From Owenia fusiformis (Eukaryota > Annelida > Polychaeta > Sabellida > Oweniidae): a stretch of 64,000 nucleotides of DNA. The notes below the pieces were generated by a model, which saw nothing but the letters and a program-made list of their open reading frames with translations, made no database searches and was not told where the DNA came from. Positions 46,075 to 57,666 of this stretch are shown here, one piece after another (positions within the stretch are counted from its first letter, which is position 1; the number at the start of each line of letters is the position of its first letter). Position numbers and translations under genes: made by a program. Where the stretch lies: contig CAIIXF020000002.1 in NCBI GenBank assembly GCA_903813345.2, positions 12,542,150 to 12,606,149 on the forward strand. Direction: 5' to 3'.

Positions 46075-48861
46075 TGTAACGAACCAGAGGTCACGTTCGG
46101 TGTTTTAGTGCTATTTTATTGCGAACTTTTCAGCGTTCGCCACTGCGATGCATCATCGCTATTTTATTTACTTTTTTATACTTTTTGACCTCTGTTTCGT
46201 TATCTCATCTTACCCCGATCATTTATTAATTAATTAGGGTAATAATATTGCATCGGGTCGCAACTTTGGTCAGTTTTTAGCAAGTTTAGTTGGTTCTTGT
46301 CCCTGGTCGATCACGGAAAATTCCGAAGGGGTCCGAATGACGTCATTTTTTGGTACAAAACATTGGACGTCTGCTTGAACTGGGTCATTCCGGGAAATTC
46401 TGCTGAGGTTTTACTCTACTACAAATTCTTCATCACATCTTATATTTGTCGGAGCTCGAGGCCTTCAAGGGATCTTCAACTATTCAACAAAGTATACATG
46501 GTGAGCGCAATCTTTGATAAGAAGCATCACAAGTGAGACAACTTTTATCTGAACGATCAGTTTTGGCCTAGACTATAATTTAGCGAAATTACTTTTACTT
46601 CTGAAAATCATTTCAAACTTATAAGAATCGGACAAGCTCTGAGTCCATGGTTTTATCTGAGTTAGCGACAATAGTTGCCATTCAGTGATTAACCTGAGAA
46701 TTCAGTACTGAAAGATTCTGATTGATCATTTTGATTAACTTGTAATTATTTCAATTCAATTATCTTCAATAAACCAATCATTAATTCTGTCAAGTGTCAT
46801 AATTTACCATATTGCATTAAAAATCGGACAAGCTCTGAGTCCATGGTTTTATCTGAGTTAGCGACAATAGTTGCCATTCAGTGATTAACCTGAGAATTCA
46901 GTACTGAAAGATTCTGATTGATCATTTTGATTAACTTGTAATTATTTCCATTCAATTATCTTCAATAAACCAATCATTAATTCTGTCAAGTATCATAATT
47001 TACTTTATTGCATCAAAAATCGGACAAGCTCTGAGTCCATGGTTTTATCTGAGTTAGCGACAATAGTTGCCATTCAGTGATTAACCTGAGAATTCAGTAC
47101 TGAAAGATTCTTCATGATGTAATACTAATCTCATATCGGTCCTTGTCATAGTTATCTATAAGTTGATGCCATATTTCTACTGTCACAGCGCAAGGTTGTA
47201 ATTCTTTAGATTAACTATTTCCAACATTGGTTTTTGCACAGCCCTCTAACTGGTGTTAGGTGTCTGTTGTGACTTCTAAGATTCTGAAGATTCAGTTGTT
47301 GACCCTTTAATTTCTCAAGAAGTGAAGTTCTGTTCATTTGGAGACCCTTGAAGATAGTTTGGTACTTGATGCACTGGGGATTACATGGTCGTAGCGTGTG
47401 GTTTGTGGCAATACAATTAGAAGGTTGATATTACACAGTGAAATGATATAATTTTAGTTCTGGCCTGATGCAATATTGTCTAGTAAGAGTGATATAACTG
47501 TTAAGGTATATTAATAGTAAGGGTAGACATATATATACATATTATTCAATTACATGTAGTTCAGGGTCGCTGTATCCGACAAATAACATTTTACAGTTAC
47601 TTCATGAGAACCACATATTCTGTGCCAAAATTCATTCATATAGTTTCACCTCATGAGGTGATACTTTCGTTGATATACTCTGCTATTTTATATGAGTAAG
47701 CCTTGATGTCAAGATTTAATTGAAACATTTCACAAAGTGCCAAGCTAAGTTCTACAATTTTATAAAACAATTAGTATTTTTATAAGTAAGCGTATTTTTA
47801 TATATAATAAACCATAAGAAACTTATTTCTGATATCGTGTTGGGTTTAAAAAGAGCTGTATTGATAACTTGAGGGAGTGATTCTATAAACCAGTGGTTAT
47901 CTTTCAATCTCACATTTGTGAAACAGTATAGGAATATTATTTTGAAGCCTAGAAGGGCAAGAATTTCAGTCTCAATGCTATAATCTGATAACCACCTATA
48001 GAACATTGGCCAAAAGAAGTTAGATGCAGATCTGTATATGACTTAGTTCTACATTCTCCAGTTCTGACCCTTGGTTCACATTTCCAGGCACCTCAATTAT
48101 AGACAAATCATTATTTAAAACAAAAGCCATTTATTTCCCCAACACCCTTTCACAGCAAAGACTACCCAATTTAGTAAATCTACAAGATTCTCACAATTTC
48201 ACTCCTATTTCATGCTCTTTAAAATTAAAACAATTTGAATCATCTTAACATCATATAGGCAGTCAATGTTTAATTCATTTATGAAATTTGTATCAAAGAA
48301 GCATAAAAGCCCACCCATGTTAACTGGCAGAGTAACATATTTTTTGAGATAGGATCTATTACATGCTGAACTATTGCTCCCATGTTCTTAGCTTAACTTC
48401 AAGTTAATTAATTTAATGGCCATTTAATCTCACCTTATAATAGGTCTTGTGCTATTCACTGTTGTTGTTTACATTGAGGACAAGTTGATCTCATGAATAG
48501 GGTCAGGCTGTTTTGACCTTTCATTTTTATTACATTGTTTCTACTTCATAATACATTTACAAAATTCGGTTCACGATTAATGATAATTTCACATTAAAGT
48601 TGCATCACAATATATTTTAACCCCAATATTGATAGCCAGTCACATTTTTACATTCTAGAGCTTTATGTACATTTAATTTAGTCACTTTTTAAAGGGGGCA
48701 GCACAAGTCAAAGCTATACAGTATTTCAGTTAGCAGCCTGGAAAGTATCATAACACAAAATATCTAAACTTACAGTTAATTTATTATAAAACGTTGCCCG
48801 GTCCTAGTCACGCTACCATTCAATTATAGTTACATCATCTATACAGGGCCGAGCCGTTACA
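46075..48861 (+). repeat. 3' LTR (2787 bp)
   Basis: Same length as the 5' LTR at a constant offset of 15770, with two differences noted (A/T at 31235 versus 47005; T/A at 31812 versus 47582). Carries the same 197-bp repeats (46625-47117). Ends GTTACA followed by target duplication AAAC. Confidence 0.95.
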
Positions 48862-48952
48862 AAACTGTCATTGGTATACATGTAGCATCATCAAGAAGCG
48901 ATAAATTCGTGGTTTTAATTCCTCACTATTGATGCAACAACACCACTCTGCT
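48862..48952. repeat. Left terminal repeat of the CAC-ended element, inner part
   Basis: AAACTGTCATTGGTATACAT onward matches, in reverse complement, 51726-51817 of the right arm. It is the continuation of 30133-30304 across the retrotransposon. It contains the first of several GATGCAACAACACCA motifs. Confidence 0.8.
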
Positions 48953-49749
48953 TCTTATCGATGATGCAACAATGCCAATGTGCTGATGCAAAAACGCCAA
49001 TATAATGTATCATTGAACAACAAGAGAAACTGTTTTATGTTCTGTTTACAGGTGTAGGTCGGGACATGAATAAAACGCGTGAGTCGGTGGTCCATGAACG
49101 AAACGTATTTTGTTTGGTTTCTTTGTCTATATCAAAGTTAAAAGGATATACAAGGCAAACTAAATAAAGTACAGAATCCCGGGAGGCAATCTCATTGATA
49201 TTGTATCTGAAAAATAAAGCACATTTTCTAAATTAAATACCCTTGATTTACCGTATGGAAATTGCTTATAAATAACTAATATAATTTTGGAAAGACAACA
49301 GATATCAGTCATTTTGTGTTGTTAGTACCTCAATTGAAATACTCAATTCTGATTGGTTGATGAGCGGGCAACAAAATGTATTGTTAGTACCTCAACTGAA
49401 ATATTCGATTCTGATTGGGTGATTAGCGGTCAAAATTATGTACTGTTGACCGCTACTAGGTACTGTTGACCTCTACTTCTGAAAAAAGTTTCATGATGTC
49501 ACAAAAAAACATGGAGGACGGACATTTTGTAAACGTTGATGAAAATGACTTTACTAGGCGACAAGTATAGCAAAAAATACAAATAGAAACTTAAAATTAA
49601 CATTAATTCAGTAACGAGTACGCCGTGATGTGCCAAATACAGAGTTAAGCTATTTGCACTGTCTCCATATTTTCTAAAAAAAATATTGCTAACGTGGTTC
49701 GGAGAAAAGGTTGTGAAATGAAGCCATGCCGATTGATGATTGTCGTCTA
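48953..49749. other. Interior of the CAC-ended element, left part
   Basis: Has further GATGCAACAA motifs near 48960-48990 and two CTGATTGG(T/G)TGAT(G/T)AGCGG segments (~49348 and ~49412). No frame with transposase features. Confidence 0.5.
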
Positions 49750-50720
49750 TATGTGTAGTATTAGTTTACTCGGACTAACAAAACAATTGTAGACCTCTCC
49801 ATTCGATCAACCGTCAAAATCATATACCTCGACTGTAAACCATGAAACTACTGTTGACCTCGACCTTCGGTCTCAGTCAACAGTAGTTTTTCGGTTTACA
49901 GTCTCGGTATACAATTTTTCCGGTTGACCTCTGGGGAGGTCAACAATTGTAAACTGTTGACCACTACTAGGTACTGTTGACCCCTATTTTTGAAAAATTG
50001 TTTTTTTAATGTTGAATTTTTTTTAATTTTGAAAAAATAAGTTGTGTAAAAAATTACAAGTATTCGACGGTTTGGGGATTTTTTGCTAAAATATGATACC
50101 TTTACTTATCAAATATGTTCACGTGATATTCGATTATATATTCGTCCAGGCCAATTATTATATTATTTGGACTAACAGAACAATTGTTAACCTCTCTTTT
50201 CGGTCAACTGGCAAAAGTGTCCTCGACCTCTGGTCTTGATCAACAGTACTTTCAAGGTTTACAGTATCGGTATACAATTTTGCCAGTTGACCTTAATAGA
50301 GGTCTACAATTGTATATTATATCCTTCAAATTATTATATTCTTCGGACTAACAAACGATTGTTAACCTCTCTATTCGGTCAACTGGCCAAATGTATACCT
50401 CAACAGTAAACCCTGAGAGTACTGTTGACCTCGACCTCCGAACTTTCAAGGTTTACAGTATCGGTATACAATTTTGCCAGTTGACCTTAAGAGAGGTCTA
50501 CAATTGTATATTATATCCTTCAAATTATTATATTCTTCGGACTAACAAACGATTGTTAACCTCTCTATTCGGTCAACTGGCCAAATGTATACCTCAACAG
50601 TAAACCCTGAGAGTACTGTTGACCTCGACCTCCGAACTTTCAAGGATTACAGTATCGGTATACAATTTTGCCAGTTGACCTCTAGAGAGGTCTACAATTG
50701 TATATTGTATATCCTTTGTT
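49750..50720. repeat. 194-bp tandem/inverted repeat array
   Basis: CTTCGGACTAACAAACGATT at 50341 and 50535 gives a 194-bp period; more diverged copies begin near 50155 and 49760. Within each unit GGTCAACTGGC and GCCAGTTGACC, and GACTAACA/TGTTAACC-type blocks, form inverted pairs, so each unit can fold. Frames starting MYTSTVNPE here are copies of one another and not genes. Confidence 0.8.
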
Positions 50721-51725
50721 ATCCCACCCAAAGTATGATGTCATATATCAAGTTGAAGAGTTGTATACGCTGCTCAGGAGTTTACGCTATCCAGGAGTTG
50801 TACATCGTTCTTAAGAGTTGTATAGGATGAGTGTTGGTTTAATGATATTGCAGTTATACAATGCTATTATATAAAGGTTATTTACTGAGAGGGATTCAAT
50901 ATTGGTTTTATTCCGAGAGACAATATGCTATTTCCCGAGGGCCCGGGATATCTGGGATAACTGTACCTCTATCAATTTACCTTTTTGGACCCTAAATCTT
51001 ATCACTTTTGTTTACCTTTTTACTCAGTCGGAGAGAAGGAATCCAAAGAGAGCAATAATTCTACATGTGCGTCGTGTAAGATTTCCATTAAACGTGTAAC
51101 TAAACGGCCTCTCTAATAAAGTCAATTAGACGTTTTTACACGTTGGCTCTCCAAATTGGAGGAAATAAAGAATCATATCATATTATATCATAGATGAAGC
51201 AATCATCCCATCAACATAAGCTCACGAATGTCACCGTTAAACTGTTTTAGTTATAATTTGATAAACAGTGGTAACGTACATCTACTAGTTTATCACTGTT
51301 CCACAGATGGATGACATATAATTTCCAATAGCTCATCATGTTTACCGAGAACGAAAGATGTTTGTCCACCATTTTGAATGATACTAACTGGAGTCAGGGT
51401 CATCAAGCTATGGAGCAGTGGTTTATGAAAATAGATTGGGTTACTAAAGCTTGCCATGTTTAAACGCGATTGAACTATGTTATAGAACAACGTTCAGTAC
51501 ATTATAATATTTAAAAGTATAAATTTTTGAAAATACATATAAAGGATCTTCGCCCGCAGGACGTGTATTTTGAATGCCTTGAGAAGAACGCAAATATGGG
51601 TAATGGGTAACGGTGTTGCAATAGTAACATTTAAAAATCTGTTCCTCTCGAGATTTATGGTCTTCTGAAATTATACTATTAATTGGTGTTGCTGCATCAA
51701 TGCTCAAATCTAGAGGAGTGTTGTT
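50721..51725. other. Interior of the CAC-ended element, right part
   Basis: Several 65-75-codon frames on both strands with no recognised features. TTTATTCCGAGAGACAATAT at ~50910 recalls ~11130. No transposase domain. Confidence 0.45.
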
Positions 51726-51988
51726 GCATCTTCGGTTTGGTGTTGTTGCATCAATAGTGAGGAACTAAAACCGTGAACTTATTGCTTCTTGGTGATGGTA
51801 CATGTATACTAATGACAGTTTCTTTAAATATAGATCGTGCGCTAAATGCACGTGTATGGTTATTGAGCAACTCGTCCTAGAAATGGGTTTAATTGGGGAA
51901 ACAAAATATCGTACGAAAATCTATCACCGGAAGTCTGGCCATCTTGATGCAACAACACGGTGTTGTTGCATCACGATACTCCCCAGTG
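51726..51988. repeat. Right terminal repeat of the CAC-ended element
   Basis: Undisturbed 263-bp arm. Because its reverse complement reads straight through the position where the left arm is split (ATTTAAAGAAACTGTCATTA), it gives an independent record of the empty retrotransposon target. Confidence 0.8.
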
Positions 51989-51993
51989 CAGTT

Positions 51994-53422
51994 GGGGACA
52001 AAAATAAATGACAGGTCGATTTTCGATCACCATTTCCTAATTATGGTGGTCTGAAAGCCCATAATTTCCAATATTGTCTAGATACATATCCCTTAAAATT
52101 TGTATATTTTACATTTTGTATAATCGCATCCACTGATTGATGGCCTCTTGTAAATTCTCTTATTTTTAACATGGGAAATCCTCACTTCAGCAAATCCACC
52201 TGTCATTTATTTATGTCCCCAACTGTAATGCTGCCTTTGCAGTCAATATGGTACAACGAAAATGGGACTTCTGCGCATGTTAAAATTTTTTGTCAAAACT
52301 CAACTTTTGTTCAAGTTGATACGATTGTCTTTCGAACTAGAGACTTACCTCATTCGAAAGATCATAAAACACTTTATCTATACTGAAAATCTTAGATCCA
52401 AACATAGTAGAATACGCCGTCAGTCCGCATTTGATTTTTTGAAGTGAGTTTCGTAGATCGTCAAATTTTTCCGACTGATATCGGGTTATCTCAAATTGGT
52501 TCGTTTATAAATACGAATTTCTTTACCGTTGTAAGGCGCATGCGCAAAATTGATTTATAAACGTTATTGGTTGATGGTTTTTTTCCTGAGCATGCGTGAA
52601 GTCTGATGAACACTTATGACGAAGACCGGAGCAAACATTACTAGCTCTTTGAACGAAATTCCAAGATTCAGATCATTTCGCCGTGTTTGCTAAGCGTGTA
52701 AACGTGAATGACAAGCTGTTTTGAGTAGATCAGGTACCTGTTTTAGACACAACATTGATTTAGCTTGACATTGATGTGCACATTGGCACTTTTGAGCATG
52801 TTAATACAAGTTTTTACACTCTTAGCACGAGACGGGTTTTCGAAAAATCTGTTATCTGATTCACTCGATTATCGTATGGATATGTATTTCTGCTGACATT
52901 TCAACACCACATCACACCACATCACATAGAATTACGATGCAGAATGATAATAAAATACAAAACAACTACTAAATTCCACTTGTTATTTCACAGGAGGTAA
53001 AAATGCACACTGCCTAGATTCTTTGTAAGGGTCGTCAGACATCGGATTGGCCGCCATATTTGAAATGAAAATATCACTAAATAGAGGTCTGCGCATGTCT
53101 CAACATTTCGACTGTTTGGACACTGGTTACTCAGTAATTCACGTTGATACTGTATCTCACTTGTACTTTTCACTTATACTTTACTAAGATTCTTGCAAAG
53201 AAAATTCACGATCTTGCAATGAAAATTGTCGTCAGTCAAGTCATACACCAGGGAGGTGATTTCCCAAAGATGACCTTCGTATTGGCACGTTCGATAACAA
53301 ATATGCACACAGTCATCTAATCTATCTATATCTAATCTATCTAATACAGGGCGTATCAAAAAAACGCAACAAGTAGTTATCTCGTAAAATCACAAAACTA
53401 GTGACGACTACATCAATTTCAT
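51994..53422. other. No gene seen
   Basis: AT-rich. Contains two overlapping short frames (52171-52447) without recognised features, GCGCATGCGCAAAA at ~52537, and at ~53347 ACAGGGCGTATCAAAAAAAC, which looks like one end of a mariner-type element without a visible partner. Confidence 0.4.
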
Positions 53423-54845
53423 TTAAGGCGACGCTATATTAAATAAAAAGTACAAAAAATGACTGCCATATTTTTTTGATAAAGACACATGTTTTTAAAA
53501 TCTGTTTACCTTGTATATGAATTGTGTATCTTGACTAATGAAACATGTCAAAGTTAACATCACACATAAACGCATTTTTCCAAACTATGAATTGGAGGTG
53601 CATGGATCCCCAAAGCTAGCATGAAGAGTGCGAAGTGAGGCTAATTTTTGAAAGTTTCAAGGAGTAGCCTTGCAACAGTCACACATTTGCAAGAGTCTAA
53701 AATTTCCAAAAATCATCTTACCTTACCAAGGAACAACGAAGGAGCACGAAAATGTGTACTTCTTGCATTGTTAGAGTATAATAAAGCTCAAATCATTGTG
53801 AATTCTAAATATTTCATGTCCACCATTTTGTTTCCTGGAACTATTTTTTAGTCCAGAGTTATCTTCATTCATGTTTCCATTGTTTATCATTCATAAAGCC
53901 TCTATCATGTATCTATCATGATAATTACACTGTAATAGATAAAACATACAAGTGATAATCCATGCCACTTGGTGTAGTCACAAAACTTGCATGAGGATTA
54001 AGGTTCAGCTGGAAAGTAACATTTTGGTAAAAAATTGCTATACCTGCACATGTTATTTTCTGGTACAAAATTAAGTATGAAGGCATGTGCGTATTTCCTT
54101 GCTTTTTTCAGGAAAGTATCATTACACTGTCTACTTTTAGTAAACCTGGAAACAGGTCAATGGTAGCTCCTGTGTTGTCTGAAAACTTTGAAAGAAAATT
54201 TGGAAAAATAAAAAGTGTGAAATATCAGAGTTTCCTGGAGTTGCCATTGACCTCCAACTAGATATTCTTAAAGAAGACAATGTAATGATACTTTCCTAAA
54301 AAAAGCAAGGCAATTGACACATGTCTTCATACTTTATTTTGTACCAGAAAATAACATGTGCTGGTATAGCAATTTTTTACCAAAATGTTACTTTCCAGCT
54401 GTACCTTAATCAGGAAGTCTAGAAGTAGTTCCGGCAAACAAAATGTGGACATGAAATATTTAGAATTTTCAATGGTTTGAGCTTTATTATACTCTAACAA
54501 TGCAAGAAGTGCACATTTTCATGCTCCTTCGTTGTTCCTGGGAAAGGTAAGATGATTTGTGGAAATTTTAGACTCTTGCAAATGTGTGACTGTTGCAAGG
54601 CTACTCCTTGAAACTTTCAAAAATTAGCCTCACTTCGCACTCTTCATGCTAGCTTTGGGGATCCATGCACCTCCAATTCATAGTTTGGAAAAATGCGTTT
54701 ATGTGTGATGTTAACTTTGACATGTTTCATTAGTCAAGATACACAATTCATATACAAGGTAAACAGATTTTAAAAACATGTGTCTTTATCAAAAAAATAT
54801 GGCAGTCATTTTTTGTACTTATTATTTAATATAGCGTCGCCTTAA
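53423..54845. mobile_element. TTAA-flanked foldback MITE (AAGGCGACGC family)
   Basis: Outer ends TTAAGGCGACGCTATATTAA and its mirror ending at 54845. Arms of ~425 bp are highly alike (for example GGTGCATGGATCCCCAAAGC at ~53598 and its complement at ~54650). The loop was entered by a second TTAA element (53998-54409). Without that insert the element is ~1.0 kb. The small frame 53648-53851 lies in an arm and is not a gene. Confidence 0.88.
53998..54409. mobile_element. TTAA-flanked foldback MITE (AAGGTACAGC family), copy 2
   Basis: Opposite-orientation copy of 17973-18384, same 412 bp, with its own TTAA duplication at 53998-54001 and 54406-54409. Its location in the loop of another TTAA element shows it inserted later. 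Confidence 0.88.
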
Positions 54846-55578
54846 GGTAACTTATAACTAAATCAAAAAATCCAAGATGGCCGAAACCAGGAAGCACATG
54901 GCATTTGAGTATAATCTGACCATCAAAATTAACTGTCTTTTGGTTGGATTTTCTCTCAATTTTTTAGTTCCACTTATCATTTATATAACCAGGCTCACTG
55001 TGGTAATGCAAATAGAAACAGTTAACATTTTGGAATGGGAATTTGAGTCCTCTGAAAATGTGACAGAAAAATTGACAAAAAGAGTAGCACGGCAAAGGTC
55101 CCTGAACATTTTTTTTTCTAATTTCTCTGAAACATCCCTTTAATATAGCCCAAAATGGAAGGAGCTTTAGAATTTTGAAATCTCTCATTCAAATTAAAAA
55201 AAATAGAAAAAAACAATTTGAGAAGTGTACTTTTTTCCTTATTTTGATCCCAATTTTTTTTATCGGGTAATTTTTCAAATTTCCGTTGCTCCTTCGTTTT
55301 TGATATATGTTTGAAATAAATTTTCTGAAATGTTCAGATATTTTGAATCAGCGGTTTTTCACGGGCTACTCCTAGAAAAAAATCTTCTCAAATTCTTTAA
55401 ACGGCACTTTTTTTCTCAAACTAAAGTTTTTTGTTGTTCTTTGATGTCTTTGAAATGATTACAGTGCACAAGTATATGTGAAATAATAAAAACGACTTCT
55501 CAGGAAGAGTTTGAAAATTTCAAGATTGTGAAATTTTCAATATTTTCTGAAAATCGATTAAGTTAACAGTCACCTTAA
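54842..55578. mobile_element. TTAA-flanked element (AAGGTRACT ends)
   Basis: Shares the TTAA at 54842-54845 with the element to its left. Left end TTAAGGTAACTTATAACTAA and the mirrored right end (TTAAGGTGACTGTTAACTTA) at 55578 are alike with gaps. Interior CCTCTGAAAATGTGACAGAA matches CCTCTGAAAATGTGACTGAA in the 28611 element, so they are related. The 88-codon frame at 54877-55143 has a hydrophobic segment but lies within the repeat; I do not call it. Confidence 0.6.
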
Positions 55579-55584
55579 TGTACC

Positions 55585-56430
55585 TTAAAGCCATGTCTCT
55601 CCTCTTTGCAATGGTGTATGATTCATTCACATGTGGTAATGGTTGGGTGAGAAATCCTTCCATTTGAACAGTGGGTCAAAATCGGCTCTGCGCCAAGTTT
55701 TAGATATTGAAAAAATCAGTGCAAGGGCTAAGTGCCAATGGAAGTTCCCCTGACTGGAATTGTTGTGACTTTTTCTTTTGGAGCTATCTCAGGAGCATCT
55801 GTGCTCACATTTCCTCCACCAGATATTGCAAAACCTCGAGAAAGATTTGCCCATGGGCTGCTTTTCTTTGCTTTAACCCACACATGATTCAGGGCCGAAC
55901 CATGCATGACGTGGACAGATGAGCGCATCTTTATGTGCAAGGAAGTGGTGGCAATTTGGAGGGGTATAGGATGTATTCTTGCAAGAGTATGAGTATGAAC
56001 ACTTTACTGTCTATGCCATACCTGTCACACCTTCTTCAAATAGCCCCTATGCCCCTTGTACTGACTTTTGCAATGTTTTAAATTTGGGTCCTAGCTGAAT
56101 TTTGCCCCACATTGCAAAATTAATGATTATTCGGCCACTGATGACTCCCTGTGAATGAATGATATTCCATTGCAAAGAGGAGTAATTTGGCTTTTTGTTA
56201 CATTGAATTAAAAGGATACAGTCAGCATTGGTTTTATGTTTTCGTCCAATATTGCATCGGGCTCCGTACACTGACTTTTGCAATGTTTATAACTTGGCCC
56301 GAAGCTAATTTTGGCCCACTTTGCAAATGGAATGATTACTCACCCAACCATGACCAAATATCAATGAATGATATATCATTGTAAAGAGGAGACACATGGC
56401 TTTATGGTGCATTGAATGAAATCAATGCTT
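55585..56430. repeat. Inverted and tandem 150-210-bp repeats
   Basis: 55585-55740 is the reverse complement of 56265-56410 (AAAGCCATGTCTCTCCTCTT versus AAGAGGAGACACATGGCTTT), and 56060-56265 is a direct copy of 56270-56430 (ACTGACTTTTGCAATGTTT at both, offset 210). This has the look of a degraded inverted-repeat element, but no clean ends were found. Confidence 0.65.
55810..55885 (+). repeat. 76-bp direct repeat, copy 1
   Basis: TTTCCTCCACCAGATATTGC...ACCCACACAT, identical to 56475-56550. In one frame it reads as FPPPDIAKPRERFAHG..., preceded here by ~30 open codons from an ATG at 55737 with a hydrophobic stretch, and ends in TGA. It may be a fragment of a coding exon; the gene is not recognised. 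Confidence 0.5.
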
Positions 56431-56474
56431 TTATCACTGGTTTTGTGCTTTTCCAAGATAACAATCTGTTGCAT

Positions 56475-56550
56475 TTTCCTCCACCAGATATTGCAAAACC
56501 TCGAGAAAGATTTGCCCATGGGCTGCTTTTCTTTGCTTTAACCCACACAT
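56475..56550 (+). repeat. 76-bp direct repeat, copy 2
   Basis: Identical to 55810-55885. Here the same frame is part of a 152-codon open stretch (56412-56870) that contains one strongly hydrophobic segment. Neighbouring sequence differs from copy 1 on both sides. Confidence 0.5.
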
Positions 56551-57279
56551 CTGGTTACTTTAGTCATATAAATCCGACCGTTGTATGCTGTTCTTCGATG
56601 TTCCTTATTCTTATTTGGATATTTATTTTTTATCATTTTCTAGGTAGTTTAGAGAATACAACACCAAGAAAATGCATGCTGGTGGCTCCCAGAGGGTATA
56701 CACATTTTTCACCAAGTGCTTTTTTCATCTCCAATCAAATTGCAGGATTCGATCACGTGAACAATCATGGGCACATGCTCTCTCAGTGCTGCGCATGCGC
56801 AGAGTTAAATTTGAAATCGTTGGAATGGCGTTTACATCAGTTCAACATCGTCATTTCAAACCTACGGTAATACTATTGAAGTTACTCGATCCATACTTGT
56901 AAAGAATACTCATAAAACTACAGTGAAAATTTGGAGATCCATTTCAACGGCAAATTGAGGCCTGTTTATAAAATTTGTTTTCGAACGTGCTAATATGATA
57001 GGGCATCTTTGGGGAATCTCCCCCCTGGCCAACACGGTAAAATACCGAATGGCGAAAAAAGCGAACGCATTCCGTTCGGTCTTTGCACGCGATTGCAGTT
57101 TATGTCACGCATTTGGTACAAAATATGTGTATATATCACTCATTTGTTTCGAAAATATTCACATCTACTATATATATTTTGCAAGTGGATCCAAGAGACC
57201 AAGTGGGCAAGTCAATTATTTTGCAGGGGTGGCATGATACACAGATTTCAATTTTGTATATAGTGAATTCCCAGTGATT
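56551..57279. other. No gene established
   Basis: Contains the rest of the 152-codon frame and several overlapping short frames (56995-57277). CACGCGATTGCAGTTTATGT and GCGAACGCATTCCG motifs recall the CGTGACAAATACGC sequence in the 62010 element. Nothing supports a gene. Confidence 0.35.
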
Positions 57280-57650
57280 GATTTCAGTACAGTAAAACTG
57301 TCATAGTGAACACCTCTTTAGTGAAGATCTGTGCCCAGTAAAATGCCTCTACTCTATTGAACACCTGTGTATATTATAGTGAACACCGATTCCGTCCCAG
57401 CCAGTGAGTTCAGTACAGTAAAAATATCCTAATGAACACCTCTTTAGTGAAGATCTGTGCCCAGTGAAAACATGCGTCTACTCTTTTGAACACCTGTGTA
57501 TAGTGAACACCAATTCCCAGTACAGTAAAACTGTCATAATGAACATCTCTTTAGTGAAATACTGTGCCCAGCGAACATATGAGTATACTCTATTGAACAC
57601 CTGTGTGTAAGCGAACACCAATTCCCAGCCAGTGATTTCAGTAACTTTTA
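57280..57650. repeat. ~120-bp tandem repeats (GAACACCTCTTTAGTGAAG)
   Basis: Three copies anchored by AGTACAGTAAAA (~57290, ~57412, ~57519), each with GAACACCTCTTTAGTGAAG and TTGAACACCTGTGTA. The ACAGTAAAA...GAACACC vocabulary is that of the neighbouring pogo-like MITE ends, so the array probably grew from one. Confidence 0.75.
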
Positions 57651-57666
57651 GAGGGGATTGTACCTA

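Larger units (their letters stand above)
30305..48861 (+). mobile_element. Complete Ty3/Gypsy LTR retrotransposon, 18.6 kb
   Basis: Two 2787-bp LTRs with TGTAAC...GTTACA ends, 4-bp target duplication AAAC (30301-30304 and 48862-48865), primer-binding site, gag, frameshift signal, pol in the Ty3/Gypsy order (protease, RT, RNase H, integrase), a third ORF and a polypurine tract. I find only two base differences between the LTRs (31235/47005 and 31812/47582), so insertion is recent. gag is interrupted by a 5.3-kb transposon, making this copy unable to produce full-length Gag itself, whereas pol is intact. The opposite terminal repeat of the host element shows the empty target sequence, confirming the insertion borders. 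No chromodomain and no envelope-like protein seen. Confidence 0.95.
30133..51988. mobile_element. CAC-ended TIR element, split by the LTR retrotransposon
   Basis: Left end CACTGGGGGGTATCGTGATG at 30133 is mirrored by CATCACGATACTCCCCAGTG ending at 51988. Both are flanked by CAGTT (30128-30132 and 51989-51993). The inverted repeats are ~263 bp: right arm 51726-51988; left arm 30133-30304 continuing at 48862-48952 after the retrotransposon. Without the insert the element is ~3.3 kb and has no transposase frame. CAC ends with a 5-bp duplication are the hallmark of Transib elements, relatives of RAG; CMC-type (Chapaev/CACTA) elements also start with CAC but usually duplicate 2-4 bp. Family is inference. 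Confidence 0.75.

Noticed and set aside
56412-56870. 152-codon plus-strand frame with a hydrophobic segment
   Set aside because: Begins in repeated sequence, contains the duplicated 76-bp segment and has no recognised domain; kept as a repeat observation instead of a gene.
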